Positions 34,978-47,430 are shown, numbered from the stretch's first letter. The stretch: DNA of 64,000 nucleotides from Mariannaea sp. PMI_226 (GCA_024336345.1 JANFOG010000001.1:992001-1056000), one strand, 5' to 3'. Notes: a model not told the origin generated them from the letters alone. Made by a program: numbers and translations.

Positions 34978-37398
34978 ATGCTGTCCCAAAATCCTCACGG
35001 GGGACTTCATCCCAGACAAAGACAACATCGACGTCAGCAATCGACGCCATCTGCGTTTGAAGGGGTGAAGATTCCACATCTGCCCAACGCGACACAGCGA
35101 CAAAATGCGGGCCATCGTCGCGGCCTCAGCCTAGATATTCGACGACAACACAACTCAACATCACCCGCAAGGAGGCAAAATTATATGGTAAGTGCGACTA
35201 CTAACAATACAGGATTACACACTTCGCAGCATAACATCCTGCGAGAAGCGCAGCAGCAACGCATTCAAGCACGACCGGGCAGCCAGAACCCCTACATTAC
35301 TCTGGCGCCAAATGGAAGTGAAAACTACTTAATCTCTCCTCATGGAACTCCTCAGGCACAACGGTTTGACCCGTCCTGTTTTGATCCTAACAACATCAGC
35401 TTCGATCCTTATAGTGGTGACTTGAATATGATGATGAGCAAGGGCCAGGCAGCTTATGGGGAAAACATGTCGGGAGGTAGGGACTTTGATGTGTTTAACA
35501 ATGACAGTGCTCTCTCAACCCCGACCTTTATGAACTTCCAAGAAAGTCCTTCCGCGCAAGGGTGGGCGTCCGAAGGGGACACATCCAGCACGCGGAGGAC
35601 TTCGCGGAGGATTAGCAACGGTATCATGGATCGAGTTAACAAATTCGAGACTCTCGGAGCCGATGGCCTCCCTACGAGGCCCATTACACCACCCAGCGGA
35701 AGCGTACCAAGTGAGTACAGCAGAAATGTGAGACATGGCACCCTGGGCATGTATTCTAACATGGCCACAGCCTACTACCCTCCCACGCCTATGGAGACGC
35801 CCCAAGATCGATTGACGAAGGCCGAGCCCACGCCGGGCAGATTCCAAGACGGATATGATGAATCATTGGAAGAGACAATCAAGCCTGTGAGAAACCGTGG
35901 TGGAAACCAAAGAGCCCAGACTATCTTTCACGACATGAGGAAACAATCTGAGCAGCAACACTCTGCACACCAGCCTGTTGTTACCAACATGCCCAAGTCA
36001 AATCAGATGTCGGAAGCCGACAATTTCAACAGTCTGCCTCTCCAGACTCCCGACTACATGAGCATGAATAACTTCAACAACGAATTCTTGAAGATTGAGA
36101 GCAGCTTCGAGATGAGCCAGCAGATGTCACAACATGCTTCCCCGGATACTCCCCAGATGGCCCAGTTTGTTGGAGGCTTTAACAAGCCCGATCTCAACCC
36201 ATACCCTCTGGACGCCCAATCTCTCTCCGCCATCCCCTCAAGCTGCCCCTCTCGACAGGAATCCCCTCATCGTCGCACTGAATCTCTGGCCAGCATTGCT
36301 AGTGCTGCTAGCATCGCTGATATTAACATCGAAGAAACCAAGACTGAGACAGGCGTCACTCTGGAAGAGATCTCTCAATACATCCAAGGCCCTGACACTG
36401 GCGACGGCAAATGGATGTGCTTGTATGATGACTGTGGCAAGAAGTTTGGTCGAAAGGAGAATATCAAGTCTCATGTCCAAACTCATCTCAATGACCGCCA
36501 GTACCAGTGCCCGACCTGCAAAAAGTGCTTCGTTCGCCAGCATGACCTCAAGCGACATGCCAAGATCCACACTGGTATCAAGCCTTACCCTTGCGAATGC
36601 GGAAACAGCTTTGCTCGCCATGACGCGCTCACAAGACATCGGCAACGAGGCATGTGCATTGGTGCTTTTGACGGCATCGTCAGGAAAGTTGTCAAGCGTG
36701 GTCGTCCGAAAAAGAACCGCCCTGACATGGACACTCGCCTGGAAAAGTCTGCACGAACTCGCAAGAAGAACATGTCTGTCAGCTCGGTGTCATCCTTCTC
36801 TGGATACTCAGACAGCTCTGCTGGGAACTCGCCCGAAGCTGATTTCAACATGCTTGATGACATGGTGGACATGGGAATGAGCCAGCAAGGTCCAAACCTT
36901 GCTTCGGTGTCTTCAGCACCTATGGCTTCCATCCCTGCTCCAGCCATCAGTGACATGGCCTCCTCTCCCTCAGCAGCCAGTGCACACTCCTACGTCTCCC
37001 CTGAAGCATTGATGGAAGGAACACCAGTGAACGCAAACAGCCCTGCCAAGAGCGCTGCCGGAAGCCAGTATAATACTCCACCCGAGCTCTCACAATCATC
37101 ATCACCTACTCCTCACCGGTATTTCGAGGTCGAGCCAAACACTTCCATCAACACAGATGATCTGAGCAGACTCACCGGAACCAGCGCTTTGATGGTTTCC
37201 TCCAGCATGAATGGAACCCTCCCTCTTGGCATGAGCGAACATGACGATGATATGCTGCTTCAATTTACCAACAATGACGGCCTTGTCCAGCTAGATCGCG
37301 AACCCAGTATGCTCATGATGAGCAAATTTGACGAGGAATTCGACAACGCGGTCATGTTCAGCAACAACGCTGACGACGTCTTCTTCGGCAGCAACTAA
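34978..37398 (+). CDS. C2H2 zinc-finger transcription factor (Swi5/Ace2 type)
   Basis: An 806-residue nuclear DNA-binding protein. Two classical C2H2 fingers at about residues 481-530 (CLYDDCGKKFGRKENIKSHVQTH and CPTCKKCFVRQHDLKRHAKIH) are followed by an atypical third (CECGNSFARHDALTRH), then a basic segment (KRGRPKKNRP) that is a likely nuclear localisation signal. This arrangement matches the Swi5/Ace2 family, which in yeast acts in late-mitosis and cell-separation transcription; the role in filamentous fungi differs by species. The rest is Gln/Ser/Pro/Met-rich disordered sequence with an acidic C-terminus, probably the activation region. Several Ser/Thr-Pro sites occur in the disordered part. 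An in-frame 42-nt segment at 35188-35229 has full intron signals and may be optionally spliced; without it the protein has 792 residues. Confidence 0.9.
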   Translation: MLSQNPHGGLHPRQRQHRRQQSTPSAFEGVKIPHLPNATQRQNAGHRRGLSLDIRRQHNSTSPARRQNYMVSATTNNTGLHTSQHNILREAQQQRIQARPGSQNPYITLAPNGSENYLISPHGTPQAQRFDPSCFDPNNISFDPYSGDLNMMMSKGQAAYGENMSGGRDFDVFNNDSALSTPTFMNFQESPSAQGWASEGDTSSTRRTSRRISNGIMDRVNKFETLGADGLPTRPITPPSGSVPSEYSRNVRHGTLGMYSNMATAYYPPTPMETPQDRLTKAEPTPGRFQDGYDESLEETIKPVRNRGGNQRAQTIFHDMRKQSEQQHSAHQPVVTNMPKSNQMSEADNFNSLPLQTPDYMSMNNFNNEFLKIESSFEMSQQMSQHASPDTPQMAQFVGGFNKPDLNPYPLDAQSLSAIPSSCPSRQESPHRRTESLASIASAASIADINIEETKTETGVTLEEISQYIQGPDTGDGKWMCLYDDCGKKFGRKENIKSHVQTHLNDRQYQCPTCKKCFVRQHDLKRHAKIHTGIKPYPCECGNSFARHDALTRHRQRGMCIGAFDGIVRKVVKRGRPKKNRPDMDTRLEKSARTRKKNMSVSSVSSFSGYSDSSAGNSPEADFNMLDDMVDMGMSQQGPNLASVSSAPMASIPAPAISDMASSPSAASAHSYVSPEALMEGTPVNANSPAKSAAGSQYNTPPELSQSSSPTPHRYFEVEPNTSINTDDLSRLTGTSALMVSSSMNGTLPLGMSEHDDDMLLQFTNNDGLVQLDREPSMLMMSKFDEEFDNAVMFSNNADDVFFGSN

Positions 37399-38481
37399 GT
37401 CACTTAAGCGTCTGTTTATTTCATGATTGATTCGTTCGCAACAAAAGTTTTGTCATTTCAAATTGCCAATATAAACGACCTCGGGGGGAGGGGGGCGTTA
37501 TCTTAATGTGCTTGGGTGAGAGAGCAGCGAACGTATTTCAGTGCTCTATTTCATCAGCCTTGTTATTTACTTGAGAATTGGGGTGTAAAGCTCGGGGGAC
37601 CGGATGTTTGCGACGACGGATCTTTACGATGCTCATGTCCATGTTCTTCTTTTCTTCGTTGTTCATTTCTTTCCCTTGGGCGAAGGGAAAGCCTAGGAAA
37701 TGTAATCACAACCTCGCCAACTAGAGCACAGAAATCGTTGGACGGGTGGGATGTCTTCAGCCAAGCGGGCTTTGTACAATATTGGTGGATCTAGGGATCT
37801 TTGTCACATTTTTTTACTATTTATTTCAGACGGTGTATTCTGGGCAAACAGGATGGGAAATGGGTTTATTTTTTGGAGATGGGCGAAATGGTTTAAGGTG
37901 TATTTAAGGAAAGCAAAGCGAAAGCGGCTTTGGTCAAGTCTGCGACGCTACAATGCGAGGCCGCTGGAGTTACGATGGGCTTTGCTTTCTGGGTAGACAA
38001 TTTAACAGGGACTTCATTGACCGATAAATAGGGTGCTCTTGCTTTCGTGATTTATAAAACTGGTCTGGATAGTATGCTGCCGAGTTATCTCCTGGTATGC
38101 TGTGTCGCAGAACAAGAGGCAACACTATCTCTCTTTCTCAGGTATATATTAAGATGTTTCTTCTCAAGTCTCAAGACTATATTGCTTCCTTATCTCAGCA
38201 TCCCCCCTTCGTTTCCATCAGTAGTAGCAGCTGGCTTGTTACACAATTGCCACCAACGATACCGTAAGGTTATGTTGTGGCTAGTGAACATGGTGGCTGC
38301 GCCACCACGCCCAAGCTTAAATTAACTTACTGCCAAGTGAGGAGCTGAGAAGCTCCGCTCACACACCCGCCCGTGGGCAGCTCTCAACACCAGTACGAAT
38401 TCAGCCTCCAGTCCCCAATTATTTCAACTGCAAGGGGTGCGGCAGGACTATACACTACGCATACGCCGTACGGACCCCGTC
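37399..38481. other. Intergenic, no supported gene
   Basis: 3' flank of the C2H2 factor and upstream region of the DUF4470/MYND gene. No conserved frame is seen. Confidence 0.6.
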
Positions 38482-41400
38482 ATGCTCATACCTACCTTTG
38501 CTGCCCGGACCACCTGGCTCTATGCCTTTGGCAACACGCCGACAATCAGCTTGACCAAGTCAGTACCTCATGGTCAAGATGCCTCTGTCCTGTCACTCGG
38601 TTCGGGCGATCTGCGCAATGTGCTTTACACAGCGTACCTCGAAATGGGCCTTCGTTAGCTATTCTCTCAACACTCGCAATGGCGGATCTGTTGTATTGAC
38701 ATCTGATAGCGCCGAGAAAGCTCGATGTGACCTGCTGCGACATGGAGGAGAAAATCGTTGGTAAGAAAAGAATACTTTGATCCTGGTCTACTCAGACGGG
38801 CCGTGCCTGCATATTCCTTGCACTCATGCTGATAAAGTTAGCTCGAAACCTCATTCTGCTATCATTCATCCTTGACGAAGATGTAAAGCTTAGCAACGAG
38901 TCGTTATGGAATGTTTATTACCAAATGTTTATTGACAGTGCTACTGCAAAGGTGCTTCACGAGCAGACGACTAAACTTCTCGCAGCCTCAGGGACTTTGG
39001 AAGACTGGGTCAAGAGCGAATACAGCCGTGCCATAAATTTCTGTGATCTTGACACGCTGACGGATGTTCGGCGAGTCTGGAGACGTATCAAAATTGCGGC
39101 CGAGAAATTCCAGACAGAGGGTTCTATGGCGGAGTTTGGTAAGAATACTCGCGCTTCGCGAGAGCTGTACAACAAGACGACGCTCAATAACTTCGTTAAC
39201 ATTGGCGGTTTGCGTTCGGCCTCGCCTCTTTCCCTCCATTCACAGAATGGGATGAAGGAAACACGCAGACGATATTGGCAAAAAGACTTCTCAGCACTGA
39301 AGCAAGCGGATGGTCAGCTTCCCAATCCTTTGCTAGCCGGGCTCCTTTCCGACACCGAGATACTGCACTACGCCAGTGATCCAGTTCAGTTCTACCAGCT
39401 AGCAACGGCATACGCTCCGCTTGCAGAGTCCTCACCCTTGAAACCGCAAGAAGGAGAGGAGACCCTCAAGGCTATTGCGGCAGCCAAAACACAGTTCAGT
39501 GAATGGACCTCAGCTTTGAAGTTAATACTGGGAAAGACATTGACCATCCGATATACTACTGCCGAAGCCTTGGTATTCTGCCATTCTCTCCAATGTGCCG
39601 CAGAAGGCATATTATCGGCGAATCTACACAGAAGGACCTCAGATGGCAGACAATATAGGCTGGACAAAATCACTTATGGAAGGGACGGTAAAGGACCAAC
39701 GGTCTTTGATCTCATCGACACGTCGAATCTCAGCCACCATATAGGGGCTCTCAATATTCTCGTGGCTGCGGGTCCTCTACTTAACGATCAGCCTTGGGCG
39801 ACATTGCTCACTGATGTTCTTGTCAACCGCAAGCAGCCGGAACTCAGCGCTCTCGAGAGCGTCCTATGTGGGGACACTTCAACAATCTCTCTTCTTCTGG
39901 GCTTGAGCCCTCTAGAGTACTGGACGAATGTCAAATATGAGCCTCATGTTGAGGAACTTTTCCACGGATCGACTCAACTTGGTGCGAGGGTAGCCTGGAA
40001 GCTCGACCATCAATTTTCTGGACATCTCGAAGGATGGGATAAACTTCAAATCGAGGCTAGTTCTCTTGTCCGGCTTCTCTTGCCAATGTCTCGCACCATG
40101 TTCGGGGCTGTTGATCCAACGGTGTCGACACCCTCCAGTGCTGTGCAAGGGGGAGCGTACCCCTACTTTCATCACGGCAGCTTTGCAGCACTAATAAAAA
40201 TGATCAAAAAAAGGGTGCAGACCGACTGGGAAGCTGTTCATACTGGCCTTTTTGAATCAGTCGCTCGAGATCCTGCGCTCTTGCTGAGCAGCAACATGAC
40301 ACAAGATTTTGGTGCCCAGCTGCATCTGCTCGATGTTGGCACACAGCCATGGCTCCAGGCTGAGATTCAGCACGTACCTGAGGCCGGGGCTTTCAACGTT
40401 TGGAAGCCGCTTCCGCCCGTTGTCTCTGTGACGCTTGTTGTCCCTCACGAGTTTGCTGCTCGCTTGCATGGAGATTTCAACCAGAAAACAATGATGTCGC
40501 CCACACTTGTTGGGTCCTTGAAACACGCTCCTGGAAGCTCGACCAAGTGGCACAACATGTTTGGTGATGTACATATCACATTTGGAAATCTTAAGAAAAC
40601 GAGCTCTCCCGATAGAGATGATTTTGAGATTTCAATTGAGCAAGACCAGGCAGGATGGTCTGGCAACGCACCACTCATAGCATCCTTCTACGTGCCCGCG
40701 GCTGCACTCCAAGCCGAACCAAAACATACACTCGTAGGGTTGATGGTACAACTCAACAAACACACCTCAAAGACTTGGCAACCTATTCTTGGGCCAGACA
40801 TGTGTGTCTTTCAGGCCAACCTGAATGATCATGCAAGAGTCTTTGTGACAAAATACCTACCGGGACAACAAGGATACCCCATTCTTTGCGCTCGCGCGAA
40901 AGAATCTGCTAATGCTGCAGGAGCGCAAAGGGATGATCAGAGAACGACATTAAAGGCTGAAGTCCCCGCCGCAGAGTCAAAAATAAGTACCCTTACAGGC
41001 CATATTGATTTGAAGTCTGAAGAAGCCAAGAAGCTACTCAAAGACAAGGTCCCAATCGAGCTGCGACAAAACGGACCCTTTGTGATTGAGGTCGTGTTTG
41101 GCCAAGATACCCTCGTCCGCACAGTAAGGTACCCAATGCCTGTCACAAAAGACGGCTGTAAAACCCGAGTGGCTCGTACATCAGGCTACATCGAAGTTAT
41201 TGCACCCATAGCCCGACCTGGGGCCTCTAGTGAGGTTTCTGACTTTGCATCCCCGGTTGTTCGATCGCCAGCTGGTGTACCCTCTGCGATTAATGCGCCG
41301 CACATTAACCTCGATGTTCTCCCGATTATCGATCTTCAAAGCAGCCCAGACAAACTGAAGTGGATGACTACACTTACATCTCTTCAATTTTCGGCCAGAG

Positions 41401-42188
41401 AGAAGCGCTTGCGAGAGGATGCAAATGACGCGTCAGGTATCTCGCCTGATGTTAGGGTTAACTTCAAGGAATCCCTCTTTACAATGTTCATGCTCTCTTC
41501 TGGCCTTCAGGGGGGACAGACTGGCCTGTTCGCAATCAATCATCCCGGTCAAGGAGGCATCCACATGCTAGTGTTTGTTTCTGCTGTGAAAATTGACGGA
41601 GAGAGTGGCTCCGTGGTTCTCGATGCGGCAATCATCCCCTTCACCTCGAAATTGATGGAGTCGAAGAAGTTGGAGTCATTCTTGCTGATACTAAGAACCC
41701 TGGAATGTTGCACTCTTGAGGTGAACGATGACGAATTGGACCTTTGGAAAAAGTCACTACCATCTCTAGTTGAGCGCTGTCGCACGTGGTCACACAACCC
41801 TCAATGTGAATATAAGAGGAAGTCTGCGACGATCCCGCTCAGCTTAAAACAGGGGGGCGCCGTCATTTGTTCCTGTGGCAATGGGAAGCTTCCTGATGAC
41901 TTCATGCCGCTTCCAGAATGGGATACGGCAGCAGAAAATGCGGTAAGAGTGGCAATTAGTCCTCTGTATGCAGTGCCCTTTGTTGAGGAGGCTGTGGACC
42001 AGGATTTGGTTGGCGAGCTCGCCTCCATGAATATGGGAACAGAAAGATGTAGAAATTGTGGGAAAGTAGATGGAAAGAATGGAGTATCTTTGAAAAAGTG
42101 TACTCGATGTATGAAAGTCAAGTATTGTTCAGCGGATTGCCAGAAGAAGGACTGGAGAAAGCACCGGATGGAATGCAAGGAAGCATAG
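38482..42188 (+). CDS. DUF4470 (DNAAF3-N-like) and MYND zinc-finger protein
   Basis: A large protein of 1189 residues. Exons 38482-38653, 38710-38760 and 38842-42188 join in frame; the splices restore PPRKLDVTCCDMEEKIVARNLI, a block typical of DUF4470. That N-terminal domain (about residues 1-150), with GNTP, VLSLGSGDLRNVL and the following acidic strand, is the one found at the start of the dynein-assembly factor DNAAF3 and in many fungal MYND proteins. Its glycine loop and acidic strand look like a class I methyltransferase nucleotide pocket. About 950 residues without a recognised domain follow. The C-terminus is a MYND finger (about 1143-1186; CRNCGK, CTRCMKVKYCSADCQ, HRMEC), a protein-binding zinc module. 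The first ATG in frame was taken as start. Function is unknown. Confidence 0.88.
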
Positions 42189-42645
42189 GGTGGCGGCATA
42201 AATAGCTAGTGACGGAATTGATGAAACAAAAGAAGAAGAAGACAAATAAAAATGAAATCGACAGTATGGTATGCAGTGGGTGTTCTATATGGAGTAATTA
42301 ATGTACCGAGTAAGACATGACAGAGACATTTGTACTTATCAAGTCTCAATTGAGGTGGATAGCATTGTCGTGATTGGACAGCTCACCGAGGGGCTCACCG
42401 AGGGATTCTCTCGCTACGTTTGGTGCGTTTTGGTACGTTTTTGGTGTATTTTGGTGGCAGCCTGCTTTGCTCACCGCCTACCCACTAACTTCACCGTAGA
42501 GGGGGGGCAGAAAAAAGTGCCACGCCCGCTATTGCCTACAGTATTCCACAGCTGGTGCGAGCTTGTGGGATTACGAAATCGCGAACTGTTTCCCAACTCC
42601 CCATCCACGCCGCAACCCGAAACTCGACATTAGCATCTTGCAGAC
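42189..42645. other. Intergenic: 3' flank and CCT6 promoter
   Basis: A 457-base spacer between two genes on the same strand. A short direct repeat GCTCACCGAGG occurs twice at 42381-42405. No gene is seen. Confidence 0.65.
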
Positions 42646-44602
42646 ATGTCGGCCGCACAACTTTTGAATCCCAAGGCGGAGTCCCGGGTATGTTCTTCAC
42701 ACTCGAAAAATTATTGCTTGGCATGCCACCTAACCAACTACCTGGTCGCAGAGGAGGGGCGAAGCTCTCAAGGTGAACATCAGTGCCGGTGAGGGCTTGC
42801 AAGATGTTCTCAAGTCCAACCTTGGCCCTCGTGGCACCATTAAGATGTGAGTTATCGCAGATTCGCACATTGTCTTCTTCCACTTTGGCTAACGTTTTTC
42901 TCCCAGGCTTGTCGACGGCGCTGGCCAGGTACTGCCGTCCTCTTGATTCTGCCCCTCAGCCTGGCCCCCTTTACTGACGGTTTCCCCACTAGATCAAGTT
43001 GACCAAGGACGGCAACGTCCTGCTCCGAGAGATGCAGATTCAAAACCCTACCGCCGTTATGATTGCCCGAGCGGCGACTGCCCAAGATGATATCTGCGGC
43101 GACGGAACTACTTCTGTGGTTATGTTGGTGGGCGAGCTTTTGAAGCAGGCGGACCGACACATATCTGAGGGTCTGCATCCCCGAATCATCACCGATGGTT
43201 TTGAGATTGCCAAGGTTGAGGCTCTCAAGGTGAGTTCAGCATTGTTTATTTGACGTGTCATCCTACTCACCGTCGCTTAGTTCCTGGACACCTTCAAGCT
43301 CCCCAAGGATATCGACCGAGAACTCCTCCTGAACGTCGCCCGAACATCCCTCGCCACCAAGCTGAACTCGACTCTGGCTGCCAACCTCACTCCCGATATT
43401 GTTGACGCCGTTCTGGCCATCTACCAGGCCCCTGCGAAGCCCGACTTGCACATGGTGGAGATCATGAAGATGCAGCACCGAACTGCCTCAGACACCAAGC
43501 TGATCCGTGGCCTGGCTCTTGACCACGGTGCCCGACATCCTGACATGCCCAAGCGACTCGAGAACTGCTATATCCTGACCATGAACGTCAGTTTAGAGTA
43601 TGAGAAGACCGAGATCAACTCCAGCTTCTTCTACTCGAGCGCCGAGCAGCGTGAGAAGCTTGTGGAGAGCGAGCGTCGGTTTGTTGATGCTAAGCTCAAG
43701 AAGATTGTGGAGCTGAAGAAGGAGCTTTGCGGCACTGACGGCAAGAAGAACTTTGTCGTCATCAACCAGAAGGGCATTGACCCCCTGTCCCTGGACGTCC
43801 TCGCCAAGAATGGTATCCTGGCTCTCCGAAGAGCCAAGCGAAGGAACATGGAGCGACTCCAGCTGGTCTGTGGCGGTATTGCGCAGAACAGCGTGGATGA
43901 CTTGACTGAGGACGTTCTGGGCTGGGCTGGTCTCGTCTATGAGCAGACTCTGGGCGAGGAGAAGTTTACCTTTGTCGAGGAGGTCAAGGATCCCAAGTCG
44001 GTGACCTTGATGATCAAGGGCCCTAACCAGCACACCATTGCTCAAGTCACAGATGCCGTACGAGACGGCCTGCGCAGTGTGTACAACACCATTGTGGATC
44101 AGAGCGTTGTTCCTGGAGCTGGTGCATTCCAGGTTGCCTGCGCTGCCCACCTGAAGAGCGATGCTTTCATCAAGTCCGTCAAGGGCAAGGCCAAGTGGGG
44201 TGTTGAGGCTTTTGCCGATGCCCTTCTCATTATCCCTAAGACTCTGGCCGCCAATGCCGGTCTTGATATTCAGGATGCTCGTAAGTTTTTTTCTTCTCAT
44301 TTGTTCTTCTGCTTTTAGTGAATGAATTGTGCTACTGGCTCAGAAACTAACCTAGACCTACAGTTGCTGCCCTGCAAGACGAGTACGCTGATGGAAACGT
44401 TGTTGGACTCGATCTTGAGACGGGAGACCCGATGGATCCCGAGCTGGAGGGCGTGTTCGACTCTTTCCGTGTATTGCGAAACTGCGTGGCCTCAAGTGCC
44501 AGCATTGCATCCAACTTGCTTCTGTGCGACGAGTTGTTGAAGGCTCGACAAATGGGTAGATCAGGCGGACCAGGACCGGGCATGGATGGTCCTGAGCAGT
44601 AG
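42646..44602 (+). CDS. CCT6: T-complex protein 1 (TRiC/CCT) subunit zeta
   Basis: Another CCT chaperonin subunit. Six exons, 42646-42687, 42752-42846, 42907-42928, 42993-43229, 43281-44280 and 44364-44602, join to 544 residues, the normal length; one exon has only 22 nt. Zeta identity rests on [59 protein letters not shown] and [10 protein letters not shown]. The ATPase signature CGDGTTSVV and the C-terminal [20 protein letters not shown] blocks are present. It is expressed with the other subunits at fixed ratio in known systems. CCT7 lies upstream on the same strand in this window. Confidence 0.96.
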
Positions 44603-45382
44603 GAGATACCAAATTAGAACAACGGTAGACAAAAAGACACTGTTTTCAATACATAATGGTTATATTGGCTCCTAAACTGAAAGACTTCTTGACCAGCTTT
44701 GAGTGTCTCGAGATATAGAGGGGATGTAAGGGGAGGTCTCTCAGGTACTCCCGAATGCCTACCTTTTTGTGCTCCCTTCTCCATGGCCAGTCTTTAGCTA
44801 CGATTTCATTACTTGCTCCCCCAAACCCAGTATGCTATGAGTGTATATGTTCTATACTGCCGCTGCCACCATGCTATGTCCGTCATCAGCTCAGAAAACG
44901 GAACTGGTTAATGATGTCCCACTACTAATTGACTTGTTTTACAATGTAAAATGGGTGTGTTATCAGAGTCAGAGTAACGGATGAACTAAGACCTTCCCTC
45001 ATGGTCTGATATTAGGATTTTTTGCCCTTGCACCCAAAGGACGGAGGATCTGCTCGTAGTGTCACATAGGGCAATCAGCGAATTATGCACAATGTCTCTG
45101 GTAGAACAGCCACTTTATATCTAAAAACTAATTTCTATTCGTTTAAACATCTCAACAACATAAAAAAGAAAGTCTAAAAACACCGCTTCTACTGCATAAA
45201 AGTCGTACTAGTTTATCATTGAACGCGAGCTAGACTCGGAACAGTCAGGTCGTGACAGCTCAATTGATCTGAAGCAACAGAAACAATCAAGTCATAGGCC
45301 TGGCCTTCCAGAGGCCATCAGGTTGTAACAGCATCTTGTGCTGCATGGGGCACGGCATGGACATTAAGTATGCCCTAAAGCT
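44603..45382. other. Shared 3' flank of convergent genes
   Basis: AT-rich spacer between CCT6 (+) and the amino-acid permease (-). No gene is seen. Confidence 0.65.
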
Positions 45383-47430
45383 TTAGAAGGCTGCGGCCAA
45401 CAGGCGCTTCCAAGCAGGGGCGGCAGCGAGGGCCTCCCGGTTGGCGCGGATCGCCTCCCAGTCATGCTCACGGCGGCCACTGTCAACATCGATATCCTTA
45501 ATGGACACCCAGCTCTTGCGCTTCCAGACATATCCCATGATGTAGAAGAGGATAACGACAGGGGCAGCTAGGTAAGATTGGAAGAAGCCCTCCACAGTGG
45601 CAAGAGAACCATCAGTGTTGGTAATGGCAGTGTAGAACTGGGCAATTAACACGACAATGTTCAGGATCAAGCCAATCCAAGAGCCGGCCACGCCGAAAAT
45701 AGCGCGGAAGGGGATCTCATCCAAAGTGTGGCCTTGATGTTTCCAGGCCTTGCGGAAGCGGATGTGGCAAAGGCAAATGGAACCCCAGGTGAAGAGGGCA
45801 GCCAGACCAGCAAGGGAAAGGAGCCAGCCAAAAACGGTGTTTCCATTGCCGCCAACACTAAGGTAACCCAAGCAACCGATCAGGATGACAGAGGCGACAG
45901 CCGGGAGAGGTCGGCCAGACTTGTCAATATAGGTGAAGATCTTGGGGGCATAGCCCTGCTGAGCCATGGCAACAAGGGTACGGCTGCCACCATAGACGGA
46001 GGAGACACCAATGGACAGGACGGAGACGAGGATAATGACATTCATGAACGAATCATAGCCCTTGAGACCAGCGTTGGCAATAGCAATGACGAAAGGTGAG
46101 GCGCTGGGGTCATGGTTGCCAGCGTTGAGGAGGCGAGGGTCAGTCGAGCTGACGAGGAGGCCAACAAGAAGAAGACCGACAATGTAGAAGAGACTGATTC
46201 GCCAGAAGACCTGCTTGATGGCACTGGGGAGGGCCTTGGTAGGGTTCTCAGACTCAGCAGCAGCTAGACCGACCAGCTCAGTACCAGAGAAGGAGAAAGC
46301 CGCAGTGACGAAGACACCTATTTTGAGTTAGCAGAGAGTTCATTAGAATCTGTGAAGGGAGGAAAGAGAAGAGAAAAAGAAGAGACATACCACAGAAGCC
46401 TCGGAAGCCATTTTGGAAAGGGCCAGGGTCGTGCCAAAGGCGGTCTCCCCAATAGTGAGAGTACTGGCCATTGGAGGGACCACCACCGCAGACAAGAATG
46501 ACAGCAACAATCATGAAGATAATAGTTGCGAGCAGCTTAATGGTAGAGGCCCAGAACTCTTCCTCGGCATATCCCAAAGTTCCAAAGAGGTTAATGATGA
46601 TGATGGCACCGAGGAAAACCTAACGAGGTAAAGCGTCAATCTTGGCTCCGAGGAGAGGAAGAAGAATCTGTGGAAAGATGCTGAAAAGAGGTACTTACGC
46701 TGACCCAAATGGCAACGCTGGTATCAGGCGCCCAGTATTGAATAACAGTACCGCAAACTGTCAGTTCCAGAGGCAAAACGAAGACCCATTGTAGTGTATA
46801 GTTCCAGCCCATGGCAAAGCCCCATGAAGGATCGATGAAGCGGTTAGAATATCTAGTATTTCTTCCAGTTAGACAAGGGAGGAAGAGTTGGATGGAGACT
46901 CAAAGATACTCACGTGTAGAAACCACCAGACACCGGAAACATGATAGCGAGTTCTCCAAGAGCGTAAACAACGTTGAACATCATGATACCCATAATCATG
47001 AATCCGATGAGAACGGAGCCAGGCCCACCGGTTTGCAGAGCAGATCCACTACCAACGAAGAAACCGGCACCAATACTATAGGAAAGTTGTCAGTCAACAT
47101 AATTTCCATGGAGTGCATTGTATGATCAATCGATCGGCGCCCTCCTGGGGTCCTATAACAATGGAAGGGAAATAAAGAGAGGAACACTAACCTTCCACCA
47201 ATGGCAATCATGTTCAGATGGCGAGGCTTCATGGTGCGTTCCAGCTCCACGGTACCGGTGTCTGAGTCTTCATGCTTGGTGAAGGACTCAAAGTTGAGCC
47301 CAACTCGAGTGGCCCAGGATCTCTGTGGCCTGGTTGGTGTGGAGGTCTCAATGCTTCCAACCTTCTCGGCACTTTCAGACGAGCTGAGGTAGACCCCAGT
47401 GGGCTCGACCTTCTTCTCGATATCAGCCAT
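45383..47430 (-). CDS. Amino-acid permease, YAT family (Gap1/INDA1-like)
   Basis: A plasma-membrane proton-coupled amino-acid importer of the fungal YAT branch of the APC superfamily. Exons 47430-47192, 47075-46914, 46852-46699, 46619-46391 and 46317-45383 join to 572 residues, the usual length. A hydrophilic, Ser/Glu-rich N-terminal tail (about 75 residues) precedes about 12 membrane segments. Family marks are KPRHLNMIAIGGSIGAGFFVGSG, ALGELA, the AAESENPTKALPSAIKQVFWRI block and SVYGGSRTLVAMAQQGYAP. The C-terminal tail after the last segment is about 45 residues. The match is to general amino-acid permeases such as yeast Gap1 and Trichoderma INDA1; substrate range cannot be told. Two lysines early in the N-tail could be ubiquitin sites, as known for Gap1. 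Confidence 0.93.

Noticed and set aside
36134..36880. 248-codon open frame overlapping the C2H2 factor in another frame
   Set aside because: The zinc fingers are only in the long frame; the overlapping frame is Ser/Leu-biased by codon composition.
43593..44300. 235-codon open frame opposite CCT6
   Set aside because: Antisense shadow of a conserved chaperonin exon; Leu-rich with no domain.
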